Assembly (NCBI GenBank): GCA_027924585.1
Contig: BSBM01000825.1
Span: 848,001-912,000, forward strand
Source: Larix kaempferi
Taxonomy: Eukaryota > Streptophyta > Pinopsida > Pinales > Pinaceae
DNA length: 64,000 bases
Direction: 5' to 3'
A model generated the notes under the pieces. The model was not told the origin of the DNA, did not search any database, and saw only the letters and a list, made by a program, of their open reading frames with translations. Position numbers and translations under genes: made by a program. Positions 11,324 through 22,520 of the stretch are shown here, piece after piece; position 1 is the stretch's first letter, and the number at the start of each line of letters is the position of its first letter.

Positions 11324-13378
11324 TCATTGGACACTACCCCCACGAGGCCCTTGATCGACCCTGTGGCTGCCTTCATGTGTAGTAGGACGATGCTGGCTCT
11401 AAGGCGGTAAACTATGAATGAATTCCTCGATCTTCGTCGATTCAATGGTGATATCTGACATCTAGGTAGGAATCTGGGTAGATGGCCCTTCATCAGGACC
11501 ACGTGCTCGAGCTGCATCCCAATCATATGTGAAAGCCATTGCAGCATCGACACCTGCCCATAGCGATGCCTGTGTAATATGCCATTAGATGTAATAAGTT
11601 AGATTTATTAAAAATTAAAACTAAAACATAATTTAAGTTATAATTCAAAAATTGAAACATAAAGTACAAAAAGAAATTACTAAATGTGATTAAATAACAT
11701 GATTTGGAACATAAATTAAAACTCACCTCTGTGTCTAGACCCGGCTGGTTAGGACCTTCGCGGTCCTCATGTCTATCATCATGAGCAATTCCATTTCCTT
11801 TTCCCTCTACAATTTGGAATTCATTTGAAGTTACCATCTAAAACATACAATCTCGAAAATTAAGAAATAAAACCTAAATTATTTAAACTGGGAAATAATA
11901 AACTCAAATTAAATTAGAACACAAATTATAACTTACCTTGACTACTGTCGTCCGCGAGTTGGGATGAGCGGATGGACCAACTAATGGATCACTAGCAAAG
12001 AGTTGATCCATGAATGTGATTCCCTGCATGGAGCAATAGAATACAACTCCCTTAAGTATTATTAACCATTCAATTTAGGACATATAATATGATGTAACAT
12101 GAAGAACATATATACATAATTGTACAAAAGTATACCTGTCCTGGAGTGATGCATCTACGATACAACTCAAGGTATGCATCTCGAGCTAACTCAACATACC
12201 CCAATAGGGCCTCGCCATCCAAACTCCTGAGCATGGAACTATCAACATACTCTATCGCTGGCTCTGTAGGTGCAAGGGGTGGTCTAGATGCCTCTCCATG
12301 CGCAGTAACAACAACACTGCCCATGGTAGTGAAAAACAACTCTGCAAGGTCTTGTCTAGCCTCTGCAGCAAGCTGGGATGACTGTGCCACATCTGCCGAC
12401 TTGATAACCGTCCTGTCTGGAAACGGTACCAACCTCGGAGGGGGTGGCACAAAGGCAGGGTCTCTTCGAGCTCTAAGATGTTGGTAGGAGCGTACCCTAC
12501 CAGCCCCAAAGAACTCGGACCCTGTGCTGGTGTAATCTGGGTGCATATCCAAAACAAAATCTGCATAAATATGTTTTGCAAAGTACAATGGGACCTAGTC
12601 ATGGTGGGGGAACATGCCCCGTGCTTTGACGAATCTATCATATAGATATGGTGCAGCGACCTCCAACTTAAACTCCTTGAGTCTAAGTGGTTGACCAGAA
12701 GGGCGGTCAGGAGGGATGTCGAACAAAGTACCCTTGATGTCATGCCCTTTTATGGTGACTTTGACATCCTCCCATTTTTGGATCCCAATGACATCCCATC
12801 TCCCCCTCTGGCATTAATGATGCCAAATGTCACTAAGAGGTCCCACCCTCTTGTAGAGGGCCAACATCTCATCCACTGCTGATAACATCATGAATAAAGA
12901 TCGTCGTGTGGGAGAATCATCCCTTAATGCGCACACACATGAGTGCACCCACTCTTGCTAGGTAGTGATATCAACAAGAGTGATGCGTGCGACCTCATCG
13001 TTGTACGATTCCCCTAATGGGTCACCTGTGATCCAAACCAAAACACAAATGTTACTAAAAATATATATTATAACTTGCAAATGAAATTCAATGCATTATA
13101 TACTAAAAATTTACTGAAAATGTATCTAACAAAAAATATGCACCTGATGCACTTGATGCACTCGATTCTTTCCGCCCATCCCCTACCTGGGGATCAACAT
13201 GTATGTCATCGAGATGAACTGACACACCATATCTCCTACTGCTTCCACCAGTGGCAGCTGACCCCCGCGTGGCCGCACTCCTCGGCGAATGGGAGTGTTG
13301 CCGATGGATGCCCTCTTGGGCGACGTCAGATCCTCTCATGCGTCGTGGAGCACGAAGCAATGAAGTTCTCTGCATCAC
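11324..13378 (-). pseudogene. Five-exon gene of unknown family, convergent with the transposase-like gene
   Basis: Exons on the minus strand, each with GT/AG borders and compatible phases: 13378-13144 (its start may instead be an acceptor near 13372), 13025-12136, 12023-11937, 11837-11727 and 11569-11324, ending at TGA 11326-11324. The product would be about 525 residues: a Ser/Arg-rich start, a mixed central region with a PPPPRLVPFPD segment and an Ala/Leu-rich helical stretch near 12190-12330, then a charged C-terminus. Exons are clearly richer in G+C than their flanks. In-frame stops: TAG 12960-12958, TAA 12816-12814, TAG 12597-12595 and two TAG in the last exon; all could derive from CAA or CAG. 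I do not recognise the family. A companion protein of a mobile element is an inference from position only. Confidence 0.6.
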
Positions 13379-13382
13379 ATTT

Positions 13383-13772
13383 CAATTTCTAATTCTAATT
13401 CTCTTTCAAATTTCACATTTAAAATTCAAATTCAAATTTCAAATTGTATTTCAAATTTCGCATTCCAAATCCAAATTCAAATTTCAAATTCAATTCAAAT
13501 TTCAAACTCTATTTCAAATTTCACAATTCAAATTCAAATTTCAATTTCAAATTCCAATTTCAAATTCCAAGTTTTAATTTTGATTTGAATTCTAATTACA
13601 TTTCCAATTCTCAATTTTCATTTATCATTTCAATTTCAATTTTTGATTTTCAATTCAAAATTCATTTCAAAATTCAAATTCAATTTAAATATCAATTTCC
13701 AATATCAATATCATTTTCATTTTCAATTTCAAATTTACATTTCAATTCCAATTTCAATTTCGATATCATTTT
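13383..13772. repeat. Low-complexity TTCAAATTTCAAATTC tract
   Basis: Nearly the whole stretch is built of TTTCAAATT and TTCAAATTC words. ORFs here (Phe/Asn/Ser-rich on the plus strand) are products of composition and are not called. It lies directly upstream of the minus-strand five-exon gene, and could be an intron or promoter repeat of it. Confidence 0.8.
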
Positions 13773-16150
13773 TATTAGGAATGCTAGCATCATAGGGGCT
13801 TGGGCATCAAATTTAGTTGTTCAACACTTGTTGCAACAACATACAGGTATGGGATGGAGGGGAAATGGAATCAAGCCTAAGTCAACTGGGGCTCGCTACA
13901 TGTTTGAGTCTCGATAATCTACCTTTTAAATTGAACCAGAACAACAACAGAATTTTTTTGATGGCTAAGCAAAGCAAAGCTAAGCAGTGAGTGCATGGCA
14001 TGAGTGAGTGAATGATTATAATATATGATATTTCCAATATTTTGAATGTCGAGTTGAATTTGATAGGATAAGAATTTTATAGCATAGGAATGATTATAGA
14101 GATCCACGACACTCTAGATCTATTGACATACATGAGAACGGATCAATGAATGGAAGGGTTATTTGTGTGTTGGCTTGAGACACATACCACATTAGAATCC
14201 AAACCAAACCAAGAGATAGTGTGGGTCGTTTGATGTATCTGCACCTAGGGATACAAGTTGACTCTACCTACCACATCCTAAAGTAACCACATATTTGAAG
14301 AGGTTGTGTAATTCCAATAAGAATGTTCAAATTGAGCATGGAATATGTGTGGCTCGTTAAAGAAGAGTGTGATTAGTCCCTTCACGTGGAATTGACAAGC
14401 ATGTAGATTTGTTTAGCAAATGTATAGACATGTGTTGTTTCATTTGCATGCAAGTTACCAGTGTTAAAGGTGTGTTGAGGCAATTGTTGGGAAATACATA
14501 GTATTGTTTATGCCCCAATTTTGTGGGCTTTAGTGGCTTGTGGCTAAAATGACAGTAGTGGCAGCAAGAAAACCCACATCAAAACTCCCACAAGGTTCCA
14601 AGAGGTCATCTCTCTTGAGGAGGAAGCAATAATCAAACCATCCGCTAATTACAAGAAGGTTTGTCTTGTGTCGCTAATCTACATGGTAGAGAATTATTTT
14701 GTGTCTAGGATTTGAGGAGTTGTGTGAATGGAGGTAAAGTACAATGTTGTTAAGGAAACATAGAAAAGTTGTTATTTAGCAGTGATAGATTCTTCATGTT
14801 TAGATAAGGGTCACATGATTAATTGTGTCCTTGAAACAAATCTATGACAACACACGACCTTGAGAATTAGGATGGTGTTTAGTTTCAAGCAGCACCTGGT
14901 GCAACATCTTTAGGGATAAAATGTGGCGGTCACATTCAAATCATGTGAGCATGTTGGATACATATATTCATTGAGAATATTTGGATTTCTTAGATAAATT
15001 CCTCAATGTCACACCAGGACTAGGACTAGAGGTTGGGATGTGGGGGGGAAACTAAACTATTTTTAGAATGATATATCCTCAATATCTTGTAGGGACAGAT
15101 CTGCTAGTTGAGGGTCAAGAGGTGGCGCGAGTATTTTCAATGTTTATTTACCACTAGTAAACAAAGTAGTTTTTTCTTTTAATGTTTATTTACGACTAGT
15201 AAACAAAGTAGATTTTTCTTTTGAACAATGTTTATTTACTACCCTCGATGGGAAAACCACTAATCACAAACAATTTCCTTTAGCTAAGAGGCCATGACGT
15301 GGGGTTAGTCTTCCATCAAAATCACTCAAGATTTGAATTTGGTCCCCACAATGACCATACAAATAGATGATCAACATTGTCGACTAATATTAAGTTTTTA
15401 TGTAATGTACTAGGTATTGAGAATAATAGCTATGCATCTTTTCTCTCTATGGTATTTTGGTTACCCTCTCTTGCCCATTTTCTTTCCTCTCCACTACATT
15501 TTCATCATCATCTCATGGTTTGTGTATATGTATTTTATTATAGTGGTTAGTGTGGCCATCATGAAGTGGGAAGTGGAATTCTAGAAGGTTCAAACTGACA
15601 GTATGATTTCACTCCCATTGGTGGATAAATTGGTGAATTTGCATGGTGGTCGACTTTACCCAACCTTACAACTTCTCTGGTTTTCCTAGTCGGAGTTGTT
15701 CTATGCATTTCGCTCTAATTCTCATTAGTAATTCTTATTATAGGAGGTGCAAGGAAACAAAATCAATTTAGTCTATCCTCTCCTTCACCAACTAGGTTAC
15801 TCATTTGTTGTTTACCATGGCATTACAAAGGATTATCCCTATTGGATCAAGTAGAGACCTAGGTGGATTTCCTCATCAAGAAAAACACATACAATGTGTA
15901 TGAACTAGCTCCTCTACAACATATACTTCTTGTTTGTGTTTCTTATGAAGATCATGATTAGGGGTTTCTTAGGGTCCCATGTTTTTTTTGTTTTTCATTG
16001 TTATCTTAGCAATTATTAGAAACCTATCAACTTGCTAGGTAGTTTTCATAACTTTGATAAACTCAAGTTCTATAAGTGCTATGGTTTCCCTCTAGGCACG
16101 CCATTTTTATTTATGTTGTAAATGAGTTTTTATCAATACAAATCATCATC

Positions 16151-16152
<2 letters not shown>
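13773..16152. other. Degraded sequence with no certain gene
   Basis: No continuous frame is visible. A short plus-strand segment near 14390-14440 reads something like DKHVDLFSKCIDM, faintly like the end of a copia RNase H region, which is too weak to call. A 28-bp phrase with AAACAAAGTAG is duplicated around 15155-15215. Confidence 0.4.

Positions 16153-16207
<55 letters not shown>
16153..16207. repeat. (TA)n microsatellite, 55 bp
   Basis: Uninterrupted TA dinucleotides. A shorter imperfect run follows at 16247-16263. Confidence 0.97.
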
Positions 16208-16210
<3 letters not shown>

Positions 16211-16643
16211 TAAATGGTTTTTTGATAAGATTAAATTTTTTTAAATTAATATATATATATATATGAGATATATTCATATCAACTAAAGAAATACCTAAAA
16301 ATTGACATATTATAAATTATGACATTTAGACCATGGCAAAGGGAGTATGTCCAAATATTAATAATATAAGATGTTGTTGCGCTTGCTTTTGTCATCTTGA
16401 TATGGACATGTTATATGCACCTAAATGTGTTTGGATAGCTTTTAATATGATGATTATTGAGGTATTAGGTCCCTAAGCTTTGATTTTAAGAAAATGTTTT
16501 TTTTTTTTAACTTCAATATATTTATTATTTATATTAACATAAAATTATTAGTTTATATTAGCATATAATTATATTAATAAATATTGAATTTAATAAACAT
16601 ATTTAAATTTAATTGTAATATTTAAATATTTATTTTTAAAATG

Positions 16644-16649
<6 letters not shown>

Positions 16650-16676
<27 letters not shown>
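16650..16676. repeat. (TA)n microsatellite, 27 bp
   Basis: Uninterrupted TA dinucleotides inside a strongly AT-rich stretch (16490-16780). Confidence 0.95.
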
Positions 16677-16679
<3 letters not shown>

Positions 16680-16970
16680 TATTATATATAAACATTTATA
16701 TGATATTACATGTATAACTATAAAAATATACATGATAATTATGTCATAAAAAATAAAAATGACACTTCATCTCATTAAATAAATTAATAATAATGATGCT
16801 AATTACTTAATTATGGATTTTCCATTAGAGAAATTGTAGGTCGTTTTCCAAAGTAACATTGAATCTAAGGTTATAGATGGAGACCAAATGAGTTTTCTAC
16901 ATGTCACTGTGGTGTTGTTGAGTTTTTTTTAATGTTAATGGTTTTTGTTAAACCGACAACCTAATATGAT

Positions 16971-17015
16971 TTTTTTTTTCAATCCTCTTGGCATTCTGAG
17001 AGGATTGAAAAAAAA
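16971..17015. repeat. Inverted repeat, 17-bp arms and a 10-base loop
   Basis: The arm TTTTTTTTCAATCCTCT ending at 16988 pairs with AGAGGATTGAAAAAAAA starting at 16999. The arm end is a T-run/A-run, so part of the length is low complexity, but the CAATCCTCT core is perfect. Confidence 0.85.
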
Positions 17016-17055
17016 CGGGCAGCATTTATGCTTGTCAAAACACATTTTAAAATAA

Positions 17056-17091
17056 AACCGGTAGCATTTATGCAGTGAAATGCTACCGGTT
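17056..17091. repeat. Perfect 14-bp inverted repeat with an 8-base loop
   Basis: AACCGGTAGCATTT (17056-17069) and its reverse complement (17078-17091). A related word, GGGCAGCATTTATGCTTGTC, lies just upstream, so the hairpin may be a rearranged duplicate. Confidence 0.9.
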
Positions 17092-17157
17092 GACATAAAT
17101 AAAAATATTAATAATTTAAAAAAATAAATACAACATAAATTTAAAACAAAAAAATGT

Positions 17158-17310
17158 TTTGGAATGGTTTTTTTGTTTCGATGGTGGTTTTGGAATGGTT
17201 TCAATGGTTTTTGTACACACAAAATAATGGTTTTTGGTTTCAATGGTGGTTTTTAGTTTCAATGGCTTTTGGTTTCGATGGTGGTTTTTGGTTTTCAATG
17301 GTTACATTCA
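17158..17310. repeat. Short tandem repeats of TTTCAATGGTGGTTTTTGG-like units
   Basis: Seven or eight diverged copies of a 19-25 base unit built on AATGGT and GGTTTTTGG. No coding frame is retained. Confidence 0.8.
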
Positions 17311-17650
17311 CACAAATTGATAAAAACTAAATAAAATTTACATTTTGTAATAAAAACACACAATTTTATATACAAAACAAATAAAATTTAGGTTTTTTTT
17401 TAAAACAAATAGCAAAACAAATAAAATTTAAAATTTAGGTTTTTTTAAAAAACAAATGCCAGGTTGAAATCCACTTACCTGGTGGATTAGATGCCATTAC
17501 GAGGTGGAGTCGGCTGTGGCATCGTGACTTGGCTGTGGATGCTCGGTCGAGGGCTTTCGTGTTGTCCTTTTCACTGTCTCTGCACAGTCATTTTTTAACA
17601 GGGCCCGACCGGACGACCAGGCCTTGTTTTTGTTTTTTTTTTCTATCTCA

Positions 17651-17840
17651 AACCCTCGATTGAGCAATAGCTTGATCGAGGGTTTAACCAAGCCCTCAAA
17701 CGAGAAATAGCTCGATTAAGGGTCTAACCAAGCCCTCGATCAAGGTTGTTTCAATCCCTCGATCGAGGTCTTTTAAAACCCTCGATTGAGCTTTTAAAAC
17801 CTCGATTGAGGGCTTGAAACAACCTCGATCGAGGGTTTGG
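17651..17840. repeat. Array of the palindrome CCTCGATCGAGG (right copy)
   Basis: About nine copies of CCTCGATCGAGG or near variants (CCTCGATTGAGC, CCCTCAAACGAG, CTCGATTAAGGG) alternate with GTTTAACCAAGC- and TTTTAAAA-type spacers. A lone GCTCGGTCGAGGGC precedes the array at about 17540. Motif and spacer types match the left array at 2951-3090. Confidence 0.8.
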
Positions 17841-18226
17841 AAAACAATCTTTTTGGCTCCCGTGCGCCAAAAATGGTGAACCACCTTCGTGGAAGCACCC
17901 AGGCACAAGTATACAGTTCTTATCCTCTCCTGGAGGAAGAGATCGTCCTCACTAGATACAATGTTGATGTCAATTTTTACTCATCCAATGACAGCTGTAG
18001 AGATGGGAACGTGGTGTTATTTCATGACCGACAACTGAACTGACGTACAGTCCAAGCACAAGTGTGGGGGGCACTCTGATGCAAAAAAAGAGATTTTATT
18101 CTAGTGAAATATTGAATGCGTAGGTTCCGATGATCATGATTAATTGGGATATAGATCGATGGCCCATCTTGATTTAGGTTCATCAGCATGCTCACTTTTT
18201 TTTATTTTTGGAGGCATGATATTAAA

Positions 18227-18319
18227 GGAATACCTCTCAAGATATGTGGCGCTAACATAGCTATTCAAGGTCACAAAATTGGTTTGTGAAATCCTCCTCA
18301 CACATGATCCTGAAACCAT
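18227..18319 (-). pseudogene. Exon fragment faintly like the end of an AT-hook (AHL) PPC domain, copy 1
   Basis: On the minus strand, after a GGTTTCAG acceptor-like word, the frame reads a VSGS...QTNFVTL...SATYLERYSF pattern. The C-terminal strand of PPC/DUF296 domains in AHL proteins has a comparable GGSV...SF.NA.YERL layout. The match is weak and no AT-hook is seen nearby. A diverged copy of the same fragment lies 329 bp away. It may be a captured gene piece or chance. Confidence 0.2.
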
Positions 18320-18549
18320 GAAGCCACTTACCTGCAAAAACATGACCGTAAGGACTGCCAAGCTATCAAATCAACTCCCTATGCACCAATGGTCTAGTGA
18401 TGTGACAGGATTGGACAGTGAGGATTGAAGTGATAGTAAGGAAGTTCTGCAATGCTTGACACACATGGAGATCTCAAGGTTGATAAATCAATGGTCATGA
18501 AGCATTCAGGGTACTGAAGGAGCTCACTTTTTATCCATACACCCCCGAT

Positions 18550-18648
18550 CCTGAGAGAAAACCTTTGTGTACTCCTATTCTCATCATAGGTCTTTAGGAT
18601 TGCAAACGTAGTTTGTACAAACCCACCTATAATTGATCCTGAAACCAT
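18550..18648 (-). pseudogene. Diverged second copy of the same exon-like fragment
   Basis: It shares TGATCCTGAAACCAT with copy 1 at an offset of 329 bp and aligns with it over about 90 bp with many differences. The frame reads VSGSIIGGF...TTFAILKTYDEN. It has the same weak PPC-like pattern and the same acceptor-like TTTCAG. Confidence 0.2.
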
Positions 18649-18953
18649 AAATAGACTTTGTTGTGCATGTCCTAAGATTCCCGCCTAGCGTACCATTATC
18701 TAATAGTTGTATGCCACTTGTCCTTGCTCCAAAACGATTGAGGTGTTAAATGTCTACCTACCATTGGCTCATCATCGCTTACCACATCATGCCAGCTGGT
18801 AGTTTCATTAAGTGTGTGAATTTGGTTATATAATGCTCATCAGTGCCTTGTTTTTTCAAATTCAAATTAGAAAAAGAAGCATAGAGCTAATTCAAGTTAA
18901 TTATTAGATTTATTACTGCCTGACAAAAATGAATTAAATCCTACACACCAACC

Positions 18954-21900
18954 ATGGATCCACCACCAATGTCTCCTCCTATGACTTATGTACCATCCTC
19001 TCCCATGCCAAGTCCCACTGCAACCTCCATAGTTACAGAAGATCATCTGGCAGATTCCTTCTCTGAGGTTTTTGAGATTGTTTCTTCAATACCCAATATA
19101 CATTAGGTAGCTTAGGAGGCTAAGGAAATATTTGAGGCAGAAGGTGATAAATTACACTTTTGGGAGTATGGTCTTCCTCTCATGGCTATTCCACAAATGC
19201 GTCATTTTCCTGAATTCGTGGGATGGTGTATGGATTTGTACTTTGAAGAACAAAATGCAATTATTGCTTGAGATGGGATGCTGGTTTTCCCTCTACATAA
19301 ATACTTTATTCAAAATACGTTGGACATTCTAACTGATGTGCAACACATAGTTTTACATGAATATTCTCTCAATACCAAGTAAAAGGAGCTTCCAGCTGAA
19401 GAGAGGGCTAATTTCCTCTGAACCGTTCTCCTGTCAAATGTTAAGTTACCAAAATGTGAGCCTACTTACTAGCTAGAAATATTTGACAAAGTACCTATAA
19501 TATCAATGGCTTTAACATGCCAGCTTCTAGCTTACACTAGTGACCAGTTAGTTAGTGATTCAATGTTGGGCATGCTTTTAGAAATGGTCTCTAACTTGAT
19601 TGAGCCAAATGACCTCCTTGATTTTTCTCAATTCTTAGCCGATTCCATTCATGATTAGATAGAAATCTTCTCCACTCTTATGTACTTTATATATCAGTCC
19701 TACCTTCTCTATATGATCATTTATCAATTTCTAGACCATTTCCCATTAGCTCATCTTGAACTAAGAGTACATCATCCAACCAATGATAGATATAATTAAT
19801 TTGTAAACCAAGTGATGTATGAGGTTTATATAATATTGAATAGTACCCCTCTATATATAATTCTTCCATATTACAGGAGGTTGCTACAACTAATCCCTGA
19901 GTCTGCATATGGGGACTGGTTTCTATTTGAAGGCCACACTGAGATCATAATATATGGATGCGAAATTTCTCCCTATCAAATCCCAACATTTTTCAGTCCA
20001 AGTACTTTTTATTTGGAGTATATCCATGAAAGGTTTAACTCAGATCAAGTTCATTTCCAAAGGAACAATAGCCTCATAAATTTTAGGATTCACCAACAAG
20101 TTTTTCTTTTGTTGTCAAATCTCGCACAACTCATGTGCTAGTTGATGAATTGCTGAAATATTTGAATTTAACTCAAGGGTTTCAATAGAATTATGAATCA
20201 AGGGGAATAATTTCAAAAAAGAGAAGTGTGAGGTTAGCTAAATACATTCATAAGCCTCTTAAATCATTGGATAAAATAGCTAACCTGGAGAGTTCGGAAG
20301 AGGTCAAAATTGTTCTTATGCCAGAACAACATAAGAAATCCCAAGTAGTACCCACTTCGGTTAAAACATATGCGAAGCTAAAAAGATATGAAACAGAAAA
20401 CATCTTTGACATAGAGATGATAGATGTACAACAAGGAATGCCTAAATATAAAAGTCCCATAATTGAGTCTCAATATTCCATCGAGGTGTTTCAACTACAC
20501 GGAGGCATGAAGAATTCTTTTTTCGCTCAATCATATCTCTTATTGAAAAGTTTCCAACAACCAAGTGGCTACAATGAACATAGTCGTCCTCTATAACTCT
20601 TTTACCTACATCTGGTTGGAAGGAATGTTCTCATCCATCAGGGATGAGAGTGTGTAGTTAAAAAAGGATATGTTTCCCATATCTTAGTTCGCATTAATTG
20701 GGAAGTCTAGATTCTTATCCGATGTGGACCTTAAACAGGGAACATTCAAAGTGGTGGTGTTGGAAGCAACTATTATTGGGAAAAATATCACTCTAGAGAA
20801 GTATAGATCCAACCAAGTAACTTTCAAGATGGGTGATTTCAATTCACTTGACAAGGTCCAGTTGCAAAGAAAAACTAGAGGCATGATAGCAAGGGATGTC
20901 CTGAAATAAACTATGAATATTAATAAGCTTTAGAGTACAGTCAAAAGATTGGAAAAATTGCTTAAGAATGAAAAGGTGGATAATAAAGCTAGGTTTCTAA
21001 GAATATAAGAACTGGAGAACAAGGTAATTGAGAAAGGGATAGAACCCTCGACCTTGCCTTTGCTTAAGGATTTTGAAAGGACAGGGACAAATAAATTCAT
21101 GCAATCAAGCAAAGAATTTAAATGCCAGTGACTGAACATGTTCAAATCCCAAAGCTAGTGGCAGCTCAGTAGGAAATAGAGAAGGTCGCAAAGCTGGCAC
21201 AATAGTACAAGTCCAAAATTCACATCCTAAAAAAAGAAATAACTGCTCTCAAGGAGGAGAACTACAAGATACTAACCTCTAAGGAATTACATTGTTGGAA
21301 TCAACTTCTGCTAACCCAACTGACCAACTGGAAAAAATCATGGCTGATATGACCTTTAAGGATGCTGAACTAAATCATATTAAAGAGCATCTTAGGAAGC
21401 AAAAAGAGGAAGTGTAAGAATTGAAGAAAGTATGATAGACAAGAGATTCCTTGGTCATGTATTTGCAAACTGTCAGGGACAAGCTTTTGAAGAAATTGGA
21501 TTCACTTAGTAAATAGTAGTCTTGGAAATACCCTCTAGTAGGGGAAAAGCATTTGGATTGGGATCAAATCTTAGCCATCACAACCAAGCATTGGAATCAT
21601 TTTTTCATTGCAAAAGAAGAATGACATATTGATTCTACATAAGTACGTGAATCCAAAGATAACATCTCTCATTTAGGATACATGCTTGAAACAAAAGCAA
21701 GGGTCATCGATAATTTAAATTGCAAAACAAGTACTCTTGAATGGGAGGCATTGTTAGTTCACGACATAAATACTATTATTATGGAATCCTCAATGATGAT
21801 TTGGAAAAATAAGCTAGAAATGATGGTCCATGAAAAAGATTTACAGGTAGCTAAATATGTTAATTCCTTTAAGAAAATATTTGATGAGTGTTTAGATCAA

Positions 21901-22520
21901 GGTCTTCCATCTCCTTGGGATAGGAATGGAGACTATATTCCGTCAGCATTATGTCGCACGTTGTTAGATCAGCATCAAAATGATGACCATAATTTTGATG
22001 ACATCTCTAGCAATATCAAGGGATGATGGTATTAGATAAATTACAAAGTGACTTCGGTCTGCTTTCCAATTTGTAGGTTTTATTCAAAAGTCTCCCCCCA
22101 CATTCATACTCTCATTTTACTAATTTGGATATGTGTGCAAGGGATTTGAGGGTCTTAGCATATCCAATGGAAAAAGGATTGGAAGAATATTTTGAAGTAT
22201 ATCAACCTAGATACCATTGAGCATGTCCAGTCAACTATGGTAGAGGGAATGACTGTCACTTACTCATCATAGCCTCCTCAGCAGCAGCTTCCGATGCCGA
22301 CAAAATAGGACTTTCAATTTCCAGTGCAATAGACATATCAGGTTCCCATCCAGCAGGTCTTCCAGATTCCATGTCCACCTTATATGCAATGGCCAACCCA
22401 AAATCAAGGTCAATATCATGGGAAAATAAGATCTTAGTATACTAGGCCAAGGAATACTGAGCATCAACATTGAAAACAGCCTTAGATACAATCCACAGTT
22501 GAAACAATTTGGTAATAGAA
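18954..22520 (+). pseudogene. Large decayed ORF of unknown family (coiled coil, Pro/Gln-rich end)
   Basis: From an ATG at 18954 (MDPPPMSPPM...) one frame can be followed to about 20140, broken only by in-frame stops. It then continues after frameshifts through 20150-20600, 20724-21150 and 21300-22520. The start is Pro/Ser-rich. The middle is a mixed hydrophobic domain. The region 20900-21500 reads as long charged heptad-like stretches (for example LKNEKVDNKARFL, ILKKEITALKEENYKI), suggesting coiled coil. The end is Pro/Gln-rich (PPQQQLPMPT, MQWPTQNQGQY). No zinc knuckle, protease, RT or integrase motif is present. A gag-like or accessory protein of an undescribed element, or a decayed host gene, are both possible. 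Confidence 0.5.

Noticed and set aside
3430-13378. Recoded genetic code (TAA/TAG as Gln)
   Set aside because: Several in-frame TAA/TAG stand at Gln-like places, but CAA and CAG also occur in the same frames, TGA occurs too, and the copia frame ends at an ordinary stop. C-to-T decay explains it more simply.
13251-13917. Plus-strand ORFs rich in Phe, Asn and Ser
   Set aside because: They are translations of the TTCAAATTTCAAATTC low-complexity tract.
14331-14480. Possible copia RNase H end (DLFSKCI wording)
   Set aside because: Only a handful of residues resemble the expected motif and neighbouring motifs are missing.
2951-17840. CRISPR-like array or telomere repeat
   Set aside because: The CCTCGATCGAGG copies vary, spacers are not uniform and repeat each other, there are no cas genes, and the DNA is eukaryotic. 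AAACCCT words are isolated, not a telomeric run.
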